From a virus, in IMG/VR virus record IMGVR_UViG_3300042305_002468, positions 1 to 31,230 of that record: DNA of 31,230 nt. One strand, given 5' to 3'. Below, piece after piece: positions 20,453-28,637 of this stretch (the stretch's first letter is position 1; each line of letters starts with the position of its first letter). The notes under the pieces were generated by a model. It was not told the DNA's origin, did no database searches, and saw only the letters and a program-made list of their open reading frames with translations. A program made the translations under genes and the position numbers.

Positions 20453-20911
20453 TCAGGCCGGATCGGCGACCTGCACGTCGATGATCTTCCCGGCGGCCCA
20501 GATGATCCGCAACGGGGCGCCATCGTCGGCGGTCTTCTGTCCGTCGAAGTCGACGGCCACCACCGGCGGGCTGCCCGAGCGGCTGGTATTGAAGACGACG
20601 GCCCCGCGCGCCGGACCGATGGCGCCGCCACTGGCTTCCCATTCCGGGTTGTCCGCCGTGAAAGCCGCGTCATTGCCGGAGACCACGACCGAGACACTGG
20701 TCAGTGCCTTGGTGTTCTGCGTGTAGCCATTACCGGTGGCCAGCTGCGTGTTTGCCGCGTCAACGGCCGCTTTGGTGGCATGCGCCCCACTGAAGACAAA
20801 TGCCGCACCTGCATACAGATTGACGATGTAAGTGTTGGCCTCCGTGTTCAACCCTTTCAGGAAATCCCCGATCGTGTTGTTGTACGGATAGGAGACCGGG
20901 GTGCCCGTCAT
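20453..20911 (-). CDS. Phage structural protein (minor virion)
   Basis: The 152-residue protein (NTIGDFLKGLNTEANTYIVN, LATGNGYTQNTKALTSVSVV, DAAFTADNPEWEASGGAIGP, GAPLRIIWAAGKIIDVQVAD) matches a common phage family in which YxNxF..LL.G, then GNGYTxGG, then AxFxADNPxW and a terminal IxWxxxGIIxL occur in this order. These proteins are usually encoded among head/tail genes as minor virion or head-decorating proteins. It is the last gene of the leftward virion block. Confidence 0.7.
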   Translation of the reverse strand: MTGTPVSYPYNNTIGDFLKGLNTEANTYIVNLYAGAAFVFSGAHATKAAVDAANTQLATGNGYTQNTKALTSVSVVVSGNDAAFTADNPEWEASGGAIGPARGAVVFNTSRSGSPPVVAVDFDGQKTADDGAPLRIIWAAGKIIDVQVADPA

Positions 20912-20954
20912 CGCGCCAGCACTGAATGCCCTGGCACTCTAGGCACCTGCCAGA

Positions 20955-22637
20955 TCAGGCAGTCTCCGTCACGTCCGGTGCCGGTGCACTGGCGCTGGCC
21001 GCTACCGCGGGGGGCTGAGCGACTCCGCCAGTCGCAACTCCTGGTGCTGGCACGCTGGCGGTGACAGCCGGGGGCACGGCGATCACCGCCGCTCCGGTTG
21101 CAACCGCTGGTGCTGGCGCCGTAGCAGTGACCAGCGCAGGGCTGGCGAGCGCCGCAGCACCGACTGCTGCCCGGGCCGCCGGGGCGGAGGCCTGCACGGT
21201 GACGGCAGTGGCAAACACCAGGGCCTTCGAGGGCGCCGGCTTGCCGTCCGGCCAAAGCTCTACCACCGGCGGCCGCTCCTGCGTCCGGCGGCTGGCATCC
21301 ACGAAGCGCTGCACCGATGGGTCGAACACCAGCAGTTCGTTGGTGCCGCGCTTGTACCACCAGTCATCGATCCGGGCTCGCCCTGCCGGCGGCTCCCGCA
21401 GACTGGTCCACAGGATCGATTGCCGGTCCGGCCGCGGCGGGACCGCTTCATCCGCCGGAATGATGTTGCGCGTGTCGACCACCAGCCCGTTGGAGTCAGC
21501 CAGGGGGATCACCGTCTGGTCCAGCTGGATCTGCCGGCGGGCCTGGTAGCGGAACAGCGCCTCTTCTCCAAGCGTTGGACTCGCATCCCCGAAGAACTGC
21601 CGCTGTTCATCACCCACCGGGTAGTCGCTGGGCTCAAAGAACGGGTAGCCCAGACTCCAGCGCACCGCGTGGATGTGCTTGCACTCCCGCCGCTGGTCCG
21701 CCCGCTGGGGCAGGTCCCGCCACCGCGCCCGGTAACCCAGCAGGGATTCCTCGCCCCGGCCGCTCGTCGTGCGCCCCGCACCCGGCCTGGGGAACAACTC
21801 CTGGCTGCCGCTGGCCCCGCCCAGGATGTTCGCAGTCCTAGTCCCAGAGAAGTCCGGGCAGCTGCAGTACAGCCGATGAGAGCTGCACAGCAGCCGGCTG
21901 CCATCGGCGCGCCAACGCACCGGTGCACCCGGGTTGTAGCGCACCGGCTTCCAGTAGCCGTAGTCGTAGTACGGGTTGACCCGCACCCGCATGAACGGCC
22001 GGCTCAGGTCAAAGACCAGCTTCATGCCCTGCAGGTCGACCCCGACCAGCGTCAACGCCACCACCCCGTCCGCGCTGTCCAGCAACCGCACGCCGTTGGC
22101 TGTCTCGATCGCCGAGTCTTCAAACTGGTCGCCGATCAGGGCCTCCCATTCGGCCAGCTGGGAAGCACTCAGCCGCGAGGAAACATCCAGGATCAGCCGG
22201 TGGCGATCCGGGCTCAGGGTCTGATCGAGGGTCACCTGCTGGGGCTCGATCGCCCTGGGCAGGATCACCGCTCCCCTGTGCCGGTTCACCACCGTCCAGG
22301 AGCCCTCCGGTGATCTCTGACTGGGGAACAGCGTGAAGACGTTGCGCTGACCGTTGGCCTGGTTGCCGAAGTCCCGGAACGTGTACACCAGGTACGACAG
22401 CTCCACATCACTCCAGCTGCTGCCGCTGCCCTGGAACAGGCGCTTGCCGGCCAGCCAGCGCTTGTAGTCGCTGTCGCGGTTGTAGGCCTCGAGCACCGAG
22501 GGGTAGTTGGCGCCGCCGGTGCTGGCGCCACGTCCGCCGCGGCCGCCATACAGGCCTGCCTTGCCGGTCTTCAGGGGGCGTTCAACCGAGGCGAGACCCA
22601 GGCCCCGGTCCAGCCGAGACCCGACTCGCCCGGCCAT
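20955..22637 (-). CDS. Large virion-associated protein with SWIM zinc finger
   Basis: The 560-residue protein is placed in the virion block. Residues 40-200 contain a beta-rich part (YLVYTFRDFGNQANGQRNVF, DQTLSPDRHRLILDVSSRLS). A SWIM-type zinc finger is split: LYCSCPDFSG near residues 256-265 and ECKHIHAVRW near 318-327 (C-x-C ... C-x-H), with a 50-residue insert between. SWIM fingers bind DNA or protein partners and are unusual in virion proteins. The last ~85 residues are an Ala/Pro/Val tail with imperfect repeats (VTATAPAPAVATG, VTASVPAPGVATG). The ATG overlaps the upstream stop by one base. Confidence 0.7.
   Translation of the reverse strand: MAGRVGSRLDRGLGLASVERPLKTGKAGLYGGRGGRGASTGGANYPSVLEAYNRDSDYKRWLAGKRLFQGSGSSWSDVELSYLVYTFRDFGNQANGQRNVFTLFPSQRSPEGSWTVVNRHRGAVILPRAIEPQQVTLDQTLSPDRHRLILDVSSRLSASQLAEWEALIGDQFEDSAIETANGVRLLDSADGVVALTLVGVDLQGMKLVFDLSRPFMRVRVNPYYDYGYWKPVRYNPGAPVRWRADGSRLLCSSHRLYCSCPDFSGTRTANILGGASGSQELFPRPGAGRTTSGRGEESLLGYRARWRDLPQRADQRRECKHIHAVRWSLGYPFFEPSDYPVGDEQRQFFGDASPTLGEEALFRYQARRQIQLDQTVIPLADSNGLVVDTRNIIPADEAVPPRPDRQSILWTSLREPPAGRARIDDWWYKRGTNELLVFDPSVQRFVDASRRTQERPPVVELWPDGKPAPSKALVFATAVTVQASAPAARAAVGAAALASPALVTATAPAPAVATGAAVIAVPPAVTASVPAPGVATGGVAQPPAVAASASAPAPDVTETA
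20958..21230 (-). repeat. Ala/Pro/Val tail repeats
   Basis: The 3' end of the SWIM-finger gene carries imperfect repeats of a unit near PAVTASAPAPxVATG, encoded by GC-rich DNA repeats. They may form a flexible, extended tail. Confidence 0.6.
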
Positions 22638-23158
22638 CAGAACAAGCCGCCCTGCGCGAAGACGTTGATCTTGGTCAGCGGTGTCGGCGCCAGGACGGCG
22701 GCACTGATGCCCACGTAGAGCACGACGCCGGCCGGCACGTAGAGGCCGGTGTTCTTCTTGCTCACCTCGGTGACACTGCTCTGGCCGCCCAGGTTGGGCA
22801 CCGGAATCGACAGGGGCGGCAGGGGCACGTTGGTGCGCTCGCCGGCGGCAGTCGACCCCACCACAGCACTGGCGACCAGGGCGGCATTGGCCTCGGTGAT
22901 GCCGAACACTGTCGGCGAGCTGCTCACGTAGAACAGCACCGACACGGCCGTGGTGCCCGCCTGGTTGGCGATGATCGACAAGCTGTCGACGACACCCCCG
23001 TCATTGCCCGAGCAGTCGACCAGTGGCGACAGACCGCCGGCCACCAGGCTGGAGAAGTTCGCCGGATCCGTGAGACAGGGCGAAGCGCCCAGGATGGCGA
23101 AGGTGTGCAGCGGCCGATCGACCAGCAGTGGCTGCTTGTTGGTGCTGCTGCTGCTCAT
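22637..23158 (-). CDS. Virion structural protein
   Basis: The 173-residue protein is beta-rich and Ser/Val/Ala-rich (SPCLTDPANFSSLVAGGLSP, DSLSIIANQAGTTAVSVLFY, GLYVPAGVVLYVGISAAVLA). It resembles small head or tail proteins of phages that lie beside fibre genes. It is not assigned to a named family. It ends at the SWIM-finger gene start (TGATG) and belongs to the same transcript. Confidence 0.65.
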   Translation of the reverse strand: MSSSSTNKQPLLVDRPLHTFAILGASPCLTDPANFSSLVAGGLSPLVDCSGNDGGVVDSLSIIANQAGTTAVSVLFYVSSSPTVFGITEANAALVASAVVGSTAAGERTNVPLPPLSIPVPNLGGQSSVTEVSKKNTGLYVPAGVVLYVGISAAVLAPTPLTKINVFAQGGLF

Positions 23159-23202
23159 GTTGCTGTGGCAATCGGCCTGAGAGCCATTCTACGGAGGCTG
23201 AC

Positions 23203-23697
23203 TCAGCCGCCGATCGGTCGCATGGCCCCCGGCCTGCGCGTGTCGAAGCCCGACTGCCTGGGCATTGGCCCCATGGCCAGTTGCCCGGGGATGCCGCGCT
23301 TGATCGCCACCTCGGGATCGCCCATCGGCCGCCGCATCGACTCACCCATGGGCGCCGTGGTGGTCAGCAGGGGGTTGTCCAGCTTCTGCAGGACCTTGGT
23401 CGGGGCGATCTGTTGCGGGTGACCCGGGATCACCGGGTTGTCGCCACCGGGCAGGCTGCCAGAAGGGCGCATCACGATCTGCTGCTGGGCCGCCGGGGTG
23501 ATCTGCAGTCCGGTGACCGGCCTGGCGATCCGACCGTCGTAGTAGGGATTGCTGGAGAGCAGCTGCTGCTGCTCCATGCCCATGGCGTTCTGCGGGTTGT
23601 TTCGCTGGCCATCAGGCGTCTCCCTGGTGCCCAAGTGGTGCCCAAAGAGCTTCGCGATCGAGGAGGATCCACCTCCACTCCGGGGCGGCATCTTCAT
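23203..23697 (-). CDS. Hypothetical virion-block protein
   Basis: The 164-residue protein is Pro/Gln/Met-rich and probably partly disordered (SIAKLFGHHLGTRETPDGQR, MGMEQQQLLSSNPYYDGRIA, TGLQITPAAQQQIVMRPSGS). It is not recognised. It starts at the stop of the repeat-bearing 445-residue protein (TGATG) and is likely to act with it as an internal or connecting virion protein. Confidence 0.65.
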   Translation of the reverse strand: MKMPPRSGGGSSSIAKLFGHHLGTRETPDGQRNNPQNAMGMEQQQLLSSNPYYDGRIARPVTGLQITPAAQQQIVMRPSGSLPGGDNPVIPGHPQQIAPTKVLQKLDNPLLTTTAPMGESMRRPMGDPEVAIKRGIPGQLAMGPMPRQSGFDTRRPGAMRPIGG

Positions 23698-25034
23698 CAG
23701 CCCAGCCCCATGCCGTGCTGCTGGATCGCTTCTTGATAGCCCCTCGACTGGATCGCCCGGACGTAGCTGTTCGACAGGGCCGCAGCACGCCGGCGCTGCT
23801 CGTCGGCACCGGTCAGCATCGCTCCATAGGTCTGCGGATCAGCAAGAGGTCCCATTCCGGTTGTGCCCTGCATGGCCTCCAGCTGGGCTCCATAGGCGTC
23901 TCCGTCAGCGATGGGACCGATGCCTTGAGTGGGAGTGATCGGTGCTTGCTGTTGAGGCATGTTCAGCATCTGCGCGTAGGTGTCGCCATTGGCTACGGGG
24001 CCAATCCCCCGAGTCCCCTGAAGGTCCTGCAGCTGCCGTCCATAGGCTTGGCCATCGGCGACCGGGCCAATACCCCCAACCTCCCCAGACGGGGCCCCGG
24101 CCTGAGGCTTGTAGCCGGCCCGGGCCATGGCACGCTCGGCGAGCTTTCTGTTGCCCTCGCTCGCGTTCGCCCAGGCCTGCATATCGGCTCTCTGCCAATA
24201 CTCCGCCTTGCTCTGATCCAGAACGGCAGGGAGCCCACCGGGCGATGTCGATTGAACCTGCAGCGGTGTCACGCCGCCGGCGCCGTCCGTGCTGAATGAC
24301 AGCGAGGGGTCAGGGGTTTCGTAGTCACCGCGCGAACCCGCCTCCACGCCCATGCCCAGGGCAGGCGCAGCGCTCAGGTAGCCACGGCCGCCCTGGGCTC
24401 GCCGGGCAGCCTCTGCCGCCTCTCCAGCCGACTGAGCGGCCCTGAAGACGGCTTCGTTCTCGGCGGCCTTCCAGTTCCAGGCCGGCAGCCCTGCATTCTG
24501 GGCGGCTTGATCCAGGGCCCGGTTCTGGGCCTGGCTGCGGGGATTCACGATGGCCACATTGCGGCCAGCCGGCAGGCGGGGGTTCTGCTGAGCAGCAGGT
24601 GCCCAGCCATCCGACCGGGGTTGGGGTGCCGGTGCGGACCGAGGCGCCGATGACCCAGATGCAGCGGCTGGCACTCGGCTGGCTCCTGCGTTGCCGCCAC
24701 CAACACCAGTCGACACGCCCGCCGGGTACTGGGATGGCACCCGGGCGGCGTCCGGCAGGTTCCCGATTGACCTCCGGGGCACTCGAGAGGCAGCTGATGG
24801 CCTCCGGGATCCATACGATGGGGCGCTCCCGGCACCCCTGGATGCGTCATAGAGGGCCTTACCTGCCCCGACCGCTCCCACAACCCCAGCCGCGTACGCC
24901 CCAAGACCCAAGGCTGCCCTCCCGGCGGCATCGACCGCCCCGCCACTCGCCCTGGCGAGTGGGGCAGCCACCCTGGCAAACGGAGCGGCAAGTCGGGCAG
25001 CAGTCGCTCCGGCTGCAACAATCGGGACGGGCAT
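23697..25034 (-). CDS. Internal virion-type protein with four tandem repeats
   Basis: The 445-residue protein begins with an Ala-rich hydrophobic stretch (AARLAAPFARVAAPLARASG, LGLGAYAAGVVGAVGAGKAL) that might contact membrane. A disordered Pro/Ser/Arg region and a helical Ala/Glu part follow (AENEAVFRAAQSAGEAAEAA). Residues about 318-408 carry four copies of G-[IM]-G-P-[VIL]-A-[DN]-x-x-[AT]-Y-[AG]-x-x-L. The C-terminus is helical (RRRAAALSNSYVRAIQSRGY). Size and composition fit a minor internal head or ejected protein. No homologue is recognised. Confidence 0.65.
   Translation of the reverse strand: MPVPIVAAGATAARLAAPFARVAAPLARASGGAVDAAGRAALGLGAYAAGVVGAVGAGKALYDASRGAGSAPSYGSRRPSAASRVPRRSIGNLPDAARVPSQYPAGVSTGVGGGNAGASRVPAAASGSSAPRSAPAPQPRSDGWAPAAQQNPRLPAGRNVAIVNPRSQAQNRALDQAAQNAGLPAWNWKAAENEAVFRAAQSAGEAAEAARRAQGGRGYLSAAPALGMGVEAGSRGDYETPDPSLSFSTDGAGGVTPLQVQSTSPGGLPAVLDQSKAEYWQRADMQAWANASEGNRKLAERAMARAGYKPQAGAPSGEVGGIGPVADGQAYGRQLQDLQGTRGIGPVANGDTYAQMLNMPQQQAPITPTQGIGPIADGDAYGAQLEAMQGTTGMGPLADPQTYGAMLTGADEQRRRAAALSNSYVRAIQSRGYQEAIQQHGMGLG
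23811..24080 (-). repeat. Four imperfect coding repeats
   Basis: Four units with the core GIGPVADGxxYGxxL are encoded here, with spacers of different length (some end LQGT or MQGT). The DNA copies have diverged, but the protein motif is kept, so selection is on the protein. Confidence 0.7.
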
Positions 25035-25037
25035 GAT

Positions 25038-25523
25038 CTATCTCCAGTTGATGGAACCAGTCAGGGTGGCGACCCGGGTGCCGACAGCTGTATCTGCCGG
25101 ACCTGGGATTGCCATGATGAATTCGGAGCCACTGCGCTCGAAGGCGTAGCGCCGCACCTCTTCCCGCCGGTAGTTGGGAACGTAAAGGGTCTCTGCCAGC
25201 CTATCGACTTCCCGCAGGTAGATCTCGCGGTAGTCGCGATCGGCCCGCAGGGGGTCGGACTGGAAGATGGCCCGGTCCGTGTCACCGGTGATCCGCTCGA
25301 TGCGGCTGGGCATCGGCTGGGTCTCGTCCCGGAAGATCTCCGACAGCCGCCAGGTGCGGTCGCAGCGATCCAGCTGGTACAGCACCTGGCCGTAGAAATA
25401 GCCGTCGGGGATACGAGCCATGGCTTCCTCCAGGCGCGCCAGATCCCCAGCAGGGATCATCGAGCCGTTATTGAAGCCCAGGTGAAACCGGGTGCGCGAC
25501 TTGTCGTAAGGGGAAAGCTCCAA
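25038..25523 (-). CDS. Cyanophage-type virion protein
   Basis: The 161-residue protein (ELSPYDKSRTRFHLGFNNGS, MIPAGDLARLEEAMARIPDG, QLDRCDRTWRLSEI, EIYLREVDRLAETLYVPNYR, AIPGPADTAVGTRVATLTGS) resembles a conserved protein encoded near head genes of cyanophages, from memory of that family. It is probably a structural or head-completion protein. No ATG is available; a TTG at 25523 is the best start. Confidence 0.65.
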   Translation of the reverse strand: MELSPYDKSRTRFHLGFNNGSMIPAGDLARLEEAMARIPDGYFYGQVLYQLDRCDRTWRLSEIFRDETQPMPSRIERITGDTDRAIFQSDPLRADRDYREIYLREVDRLAETLYVPNYRREEVRRYAFERSGSEFIMAIPGPADTAVGTRVATLTGSINWR

Positions 25524-25563
25524 CCGTCGCCCAGGTGCCGGCTCGGGTTGATTCTAGGGCGGT

Positions 25564-25995
25564 TCAACCAACGAAAACCAGGTCGTCCTGGATCACCTGA
25601 TCCCAGTCCACCCGGCCGACACTGCGTACCTGATCCAGGGTGGCGAACCGCTCACCCGGCAGGCTCATGCGCATCTCGATGATCTTCTTGGCGGTCGAGT
25701 AGCCCACACCCTTGATCCGCTGAGCGATCATCTCGGCAGTCGCCATGTTCAGGTTCAGCCGGGTGTCCGGCGGGATTGCCTGGGTCGGGATCACATCCTC
25801 GTCGATGCTCTCCTTGCTGCGCGGAGCATCCGGCTTGATGCCAGTGCGCCCCTTGCCGGGCTGGTACTCCACCAGGTCGGCCAGGGCGATGTAGGAAATC
25901 GTGCCGGCCTGGTTGCGGATCATCGCGCTGTCCTTGTCGTGGAAGCTGATCAGCTCCACGATCTGGCCGTTCTTCTCGTTCAGGTAGAGACTCAT
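25564..25995 (-). CDS. Helix-hairpin-helix DNA-binding protein
   Basis: The 143-residue protein has an N-terminal beta-rich part (SLYLNEKNGQIVELISFHDK, MIRNQAGTISYIALADLVEY) and a C-terminal ComEA-like helix-hairpin-helix: TRLNLNMATAEMIAQRIKGV, GYSTAKKIIEMRMSLPGERF, TLDQVRSVGRVDWDQV. HhH pairs bind the DNA backbone without sequence preference. In the virion block it could guide DNA at the portal or head. It follows the terminator at 26070, so it has its own promoter or is reached by read-through. Confidence 0.8.
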   Translation of the reverse strand: MSLYLNEKNGQIVELISFHDKDSAMIRNQAGTISYIALADLVEYQPGKGRTGIKPDAPRSKESIDEDVIPTQAIPPDTRLNLNMATAEMIAQRIKGVGYSTAKKIIEMRMSLPGERFATLDQVRSVGRVDWDQVIQDDLVFVG

Positions 25996-26069
25996 GCGCT
26001 GATGCTCAAGCGGCAGATCTGTCTTTCGGTGATCCTAGGGCGAAACCGCGCCGGCAAGCGCTGCGCATG

Positions 26070-26095
26070 AAAAAGCCCGGGCACAGGGCCCGGGC
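26070..26095 (-). terminator. Rho-independent terminator after capsid genes
   Basis: GCCCGGG and CCCGGGC (+ strand 26075-26081 and 26089-26095) form a 7-base GC stem around a 7-base loop, followed on the leftward strand by TTTTT. It lies 28 bases after the capsid-associated protein gene and would keep the capsid mRNA separate from the genes below. Confidence 0.85.
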
Positions 26096-26122
26096 CATCA
26101 CGCCAAGCGCTGCAAAGAGCGC

Positions 26123-26764
26123 TCAGAGGGTTTCGACAATGGCCGGGAGCCCACCGAAGTCGGAGACATCGGGCACGTCATCGAGGGTGAACCAGCAGGC
26201 CTCGGCAACCAGGAAGCTGCCGCCAGACACGTTGGAGGTGACACCGGAGCCGGCGCCGGTGGTCCCGTTGTCATTGAACACCTTGAGGGTGATCTCCGAG
26301 GTGGTCAGGATCGGGGCGGCCAGCAGCAGGGCCTTGGCGGCTGCGCCGGGGGCGATGGTGGTGCTCGCCACGGTCAGGGCCGTGGTAGCTGCCGTAGTGG
26401 CGGTCAGGGCGTCGGTGACGCTGACGGCCGAGGCCAGCTTCAGGCGGTCGCTGTTGGTGCCGACGATGCCGGAGCGGGCCGTGCCCTTGGCCTGGTCCTT
26501 GCGGGAGTCGAGCACCCGCAGACCCACCTTGTACAGCCAGACGCCGGTTGGCACTTTCATGCCAACGATGTCGGGCCGAGGCTTGTCATCGGGTCGCTTG
26601 TCAGGCGACGGGATGATCACGTCGAACTCGGTGGCGCTGGAGGCGCCGATCTTGGCGTAGCCGATCAGGTGGTGGTAGCGCAGGCCGGGGATGGCCACAA
26701 TGGCCTCACCCTGGTAGCTGCTGAGGTGATTGACGAAGTTGCCGGGAAAGATCTTCTTGGTCAT
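26123..26764 (-). CDS. Capsid-associated structural protein
   Basis: The 213-residue protein follows the major capsid gene (KIFPGNFVNHLSSYQGEAIV, AIPGLRYHHLIGYAKIGASS, TGVWLYKVGLRVLDSRKDQA, LAAPILTTSEITLKVFNDNG). It is beta-rich and Thr/Ala-rich in the middle. Its position, 15 bases after the capsid gene with a strong GGAGGT ribosome site, suggests high expression, as expected for a head decoration or cement protein. It is not assigned to a named family. Confidence 0.7.
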   Translation of the reverse strand: MTKKIFPGNFVNHLSSYQGEAIVAIPGLRYHHLIGYAKIGASSATEFDVIIPSPDKRPDDKPRPDIVGMKVPTGVWLYKVGLRVLDSRKDQAKGTARSGIVGTNSDRLKLASAVSVTDALTATTAATTALTVASTTIAPGAAAKALLLAAPILTTSEITLKVFNDNGTTGAGSGVTSNVSGGSFLVAEACWFTLDDVPDVSDFGGLPAIVETL

Positions 26765-26779
26765 GGTGGTTACCTCCGA

Positions 26780-27928
26780 TCAGTACACGAACGAGTAGGC
26801 AACCGTCACGAAATCCTTGTTGAGGATCTCGAAGCCAGCCAGCAGGGACCAGATCATGATGATAAACCGACTGAAGTCGTCGTTGTTGTTCAGCAAGACC
26901 TGGGCGTTCTCACCGCCAGTGCCGATACCGACCGACTGCATGCCGAAGAACAGCATGGGGGCCGCTTGATAAGTCGCACTGCCACTGCCGCCAACATTGC
27001 TGTTGATGTCAGCAGTGAAGCTCTTCTCGGGAAGATTGGTCGACTCGAACCAGCGAACTCCCTCGAAAAGGAAGCCCGTTGGCATCGTCGGCTGACCAGC
27101 GACGAAGCCGGCTTGACCGTACGCAGGACCGTTGCCGAGGTAAAAGGTTGCGTTAGGTGCCAGGTGAGGTTGCATCGGGTCAACGATCCCCTGACCCGCG
27201 TAGCGAGCCACTTCGCGGAAGTCGTTGTCCTGGCGCAGGTGCTTCATCGCAGCAGGGCTGGCGACGCAGCGGTAGTAGCCATCGGCGAACGTGGGGATGT
27301 TCCGCTCGCGCATCTGGGTGACAACCTCGAGGAGGTCATCCTTGACGCCGAACTTGGCCGATTGACCCGCAGCATAGGCTGCGACCGTGGTTGCGTTGGT
27401 TTTGGCTTTGCCCTTGGGGAAATAGTATCCGCCCTGGGTTGAGTCAGCCTTGCCATTCGCCTCGGCTTTGAACAGCTCGTCGGCGAAAACACGATCACGC
27501 CAGCGGCGGTAATCGTCAAGCAGGGTCATAGAGCCGATGCTCTGATGGAACACCGGAAGTGAACCAGTATCGAGCAAAAGCCTCTGCGCTATGACCAGCG
27601 TCTCGCGCGCAACTTTGAACGTACTGGGCGCAGACGCGTTGAGAGGGTCTGCGGGTCCGGTATATTCCTTCAAGGTCACATGAACCTTGTCCTTGACAAT
27701 GTTCCGAGAAGAACTGGTGCCGATTGTTTGATCAGCAGTCCGCTCTCGGGAATCCTTAGTGCCAGGATTACCCCAGTAGCGATACCGATCCAGCGCCACC
27801 GTTTGCCCGGGTTGAGCGGCGAAATCGTGAACCACGACGGGGTCCACGGCCATCTCAACCACGTAGGCAGGGTGGGGCCGATACAGCTCGGCGCCCAGAA
27901 CCTTCGGAAAGTCATTTTCGATCCACAT
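26780..27928 (-). CDS. Major capsid protein (N4 gp56/HK97-like type)
   Basis: The 382-residue protein has the layout of HK97-fold major capsid proteins of the N4 gp56/cyanophage type: VALDRYRYWGNPGTKDSRE, TVTLKEYTGPADPLN-type strand region, VFHQSIGSMTLLDDYRRWRD, FADGYYRCVASPAAMKHLRQ and DNDFREVARYAGQGIV, APMLFFGMQSVGIGTGGENA. The family motif G-x-Y-x-C/A-x-x-S-P-x-x-x-x-x-L is clear. It is the first gene of the leftward virion block, divergent from the LAGLIDADG pair. A weak GGAG lies 10-13 bases before the ATG. Third-position GC appears lower than in its neighbours, which could reflect selection for high expression. Confidence 0.8.
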   Translation of the reverse strand: MWIENDFPKVLGAELYRPHPAYVVEMAVDPVVVHDFAAQPGQTVALDRYRYWGNPGTKDSRERTADQTIGTSSSRNIVKDKVHVTLKEYTGPADPLNASAPSTFKVARETLVIAQRLLLDTGSLPVFHQSIGSMTLLDDYRRWRDRVFADELFKAEANGKADSTQGGYYFPKGKAKTNATTVAAYAAGQSAKFGVKDDLLEVVTQMRERNIPTFADGYYRCVASPAAMKHLRQDNDFREVARYAGQGIVDPMQPHLAPNATFYLGNGPAYGQAGFVAGQPTMPTGFLFEGVRWFESTNLPEKSFTADINSNVGGSGSATYQAAPMLFFGMQSVGIGTGGENAQVLLNNNDDFSRFIIMIWSLLAGFEILNKDFVTVAYSFVY

Positions 27929-28013
27929 GGGATGAAACGCTCCGATAGTGCGGGTTTTGGCAGGCGGGACGCTTGCCAGGTCTTACAGTAACTGCATTTC
28001 AGGGGGCGAAATT

Positions 28014-28637
28014 TTGGACACTGATGCCACGCGTGGCCTGCTCGGGCTATTCCTGGCAGACGGGCACTTGCACCGCATCCGCACGCCAACCCGCTACCGA
28101 ATACGAGCTGTGATTGAGGGTAGCGAGGGCGAAATTGATTTCCTCGATGAGAAGGCCGCCGAGCTGCGCCGCTATATCCCCACCACCGCTACCCTGCGGC
28201 GCTACCAGACCAGCACCCGCGAGAGCGGCAATCGCACCACCGTCTGCCGGCTGCGGGTCACCAGCGATGCGCTTCAGCCGATCTACAACCTGCTTTACCC
28301 CCGCCGCCGCCGCCAGGTCACCCAGCCGGCGCTCGAGCTGCTGGGCGGCCGGGCCGCGGCCTGGCTCTGGGCCGAGAACACCAGGCCCCTGAGCAGCGGC
28401 AGCTTCCTGCTCAAGCGCGTCGGCAGCCAGGAGGATGAAGCCCTGCTGGTGGCCGGCTGGCTGCGCATGCTCACCGGCGCCCAGGGTGAGATCTGGGACC
28501 AGGATCCGCAGCAGCGCCTGCGCCAGAAGCCACGCCTGCTGTTCAACCAGCAGCAGGCGGCTCACCTGCAGACGGCGCTGCTGCCCTATGCGCCCGTCAG
28601 CCGGCGATCGCTGTTCCTGCCGGGAGGTGGCCAGTGA
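28014..28637 (+). CDS. LAGLIDADG-fold protein A (motif 1 intact, motif 2 decayed)
   Basis: The 207-residue protein matches LAGLIDADG_2-type homing endonucleases over its full length: LLGLFLADGHLHRIRTPTRY with the first catalytic motif intact (LADG), then RAVIEGSEGEIDFLDEKAAE, VTSDALQPIYNLLYPRRRRQ, then the second motif as RAAAWLWAENTRPL, where active enzymes have WFMDDG. So the second acidic centre is Glu/Asn instead of Asp/Asp. Downstream FLLKRVGSQEDEALLVAGWL follows the usual fold. The start is TTG at 28014 after AGGGGG at 28001-28006, since an upstream GTG gives a poor N-terminus. It overlaps the next gene as GTGA. Confidence 0.7.
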   Translation: MDTDATRGLLGLFLADGHLHRIRTPTRYRIRAVIEGSEGEIDFLDEKAAELRRYIPTTATLRRYQTSTRESGNRTTVCRLRVTSDALQPIYNLLYPRRRRQVTQPALELLGGRAAAWLWAENTRPLSSGSFLLKRVGSQEDEALLVAGWLRMLTGAQGEIWDQDPQQRLRQKPRLLFNQQQAAHLQTALLPYAPVSRRSLFLPGGGQ

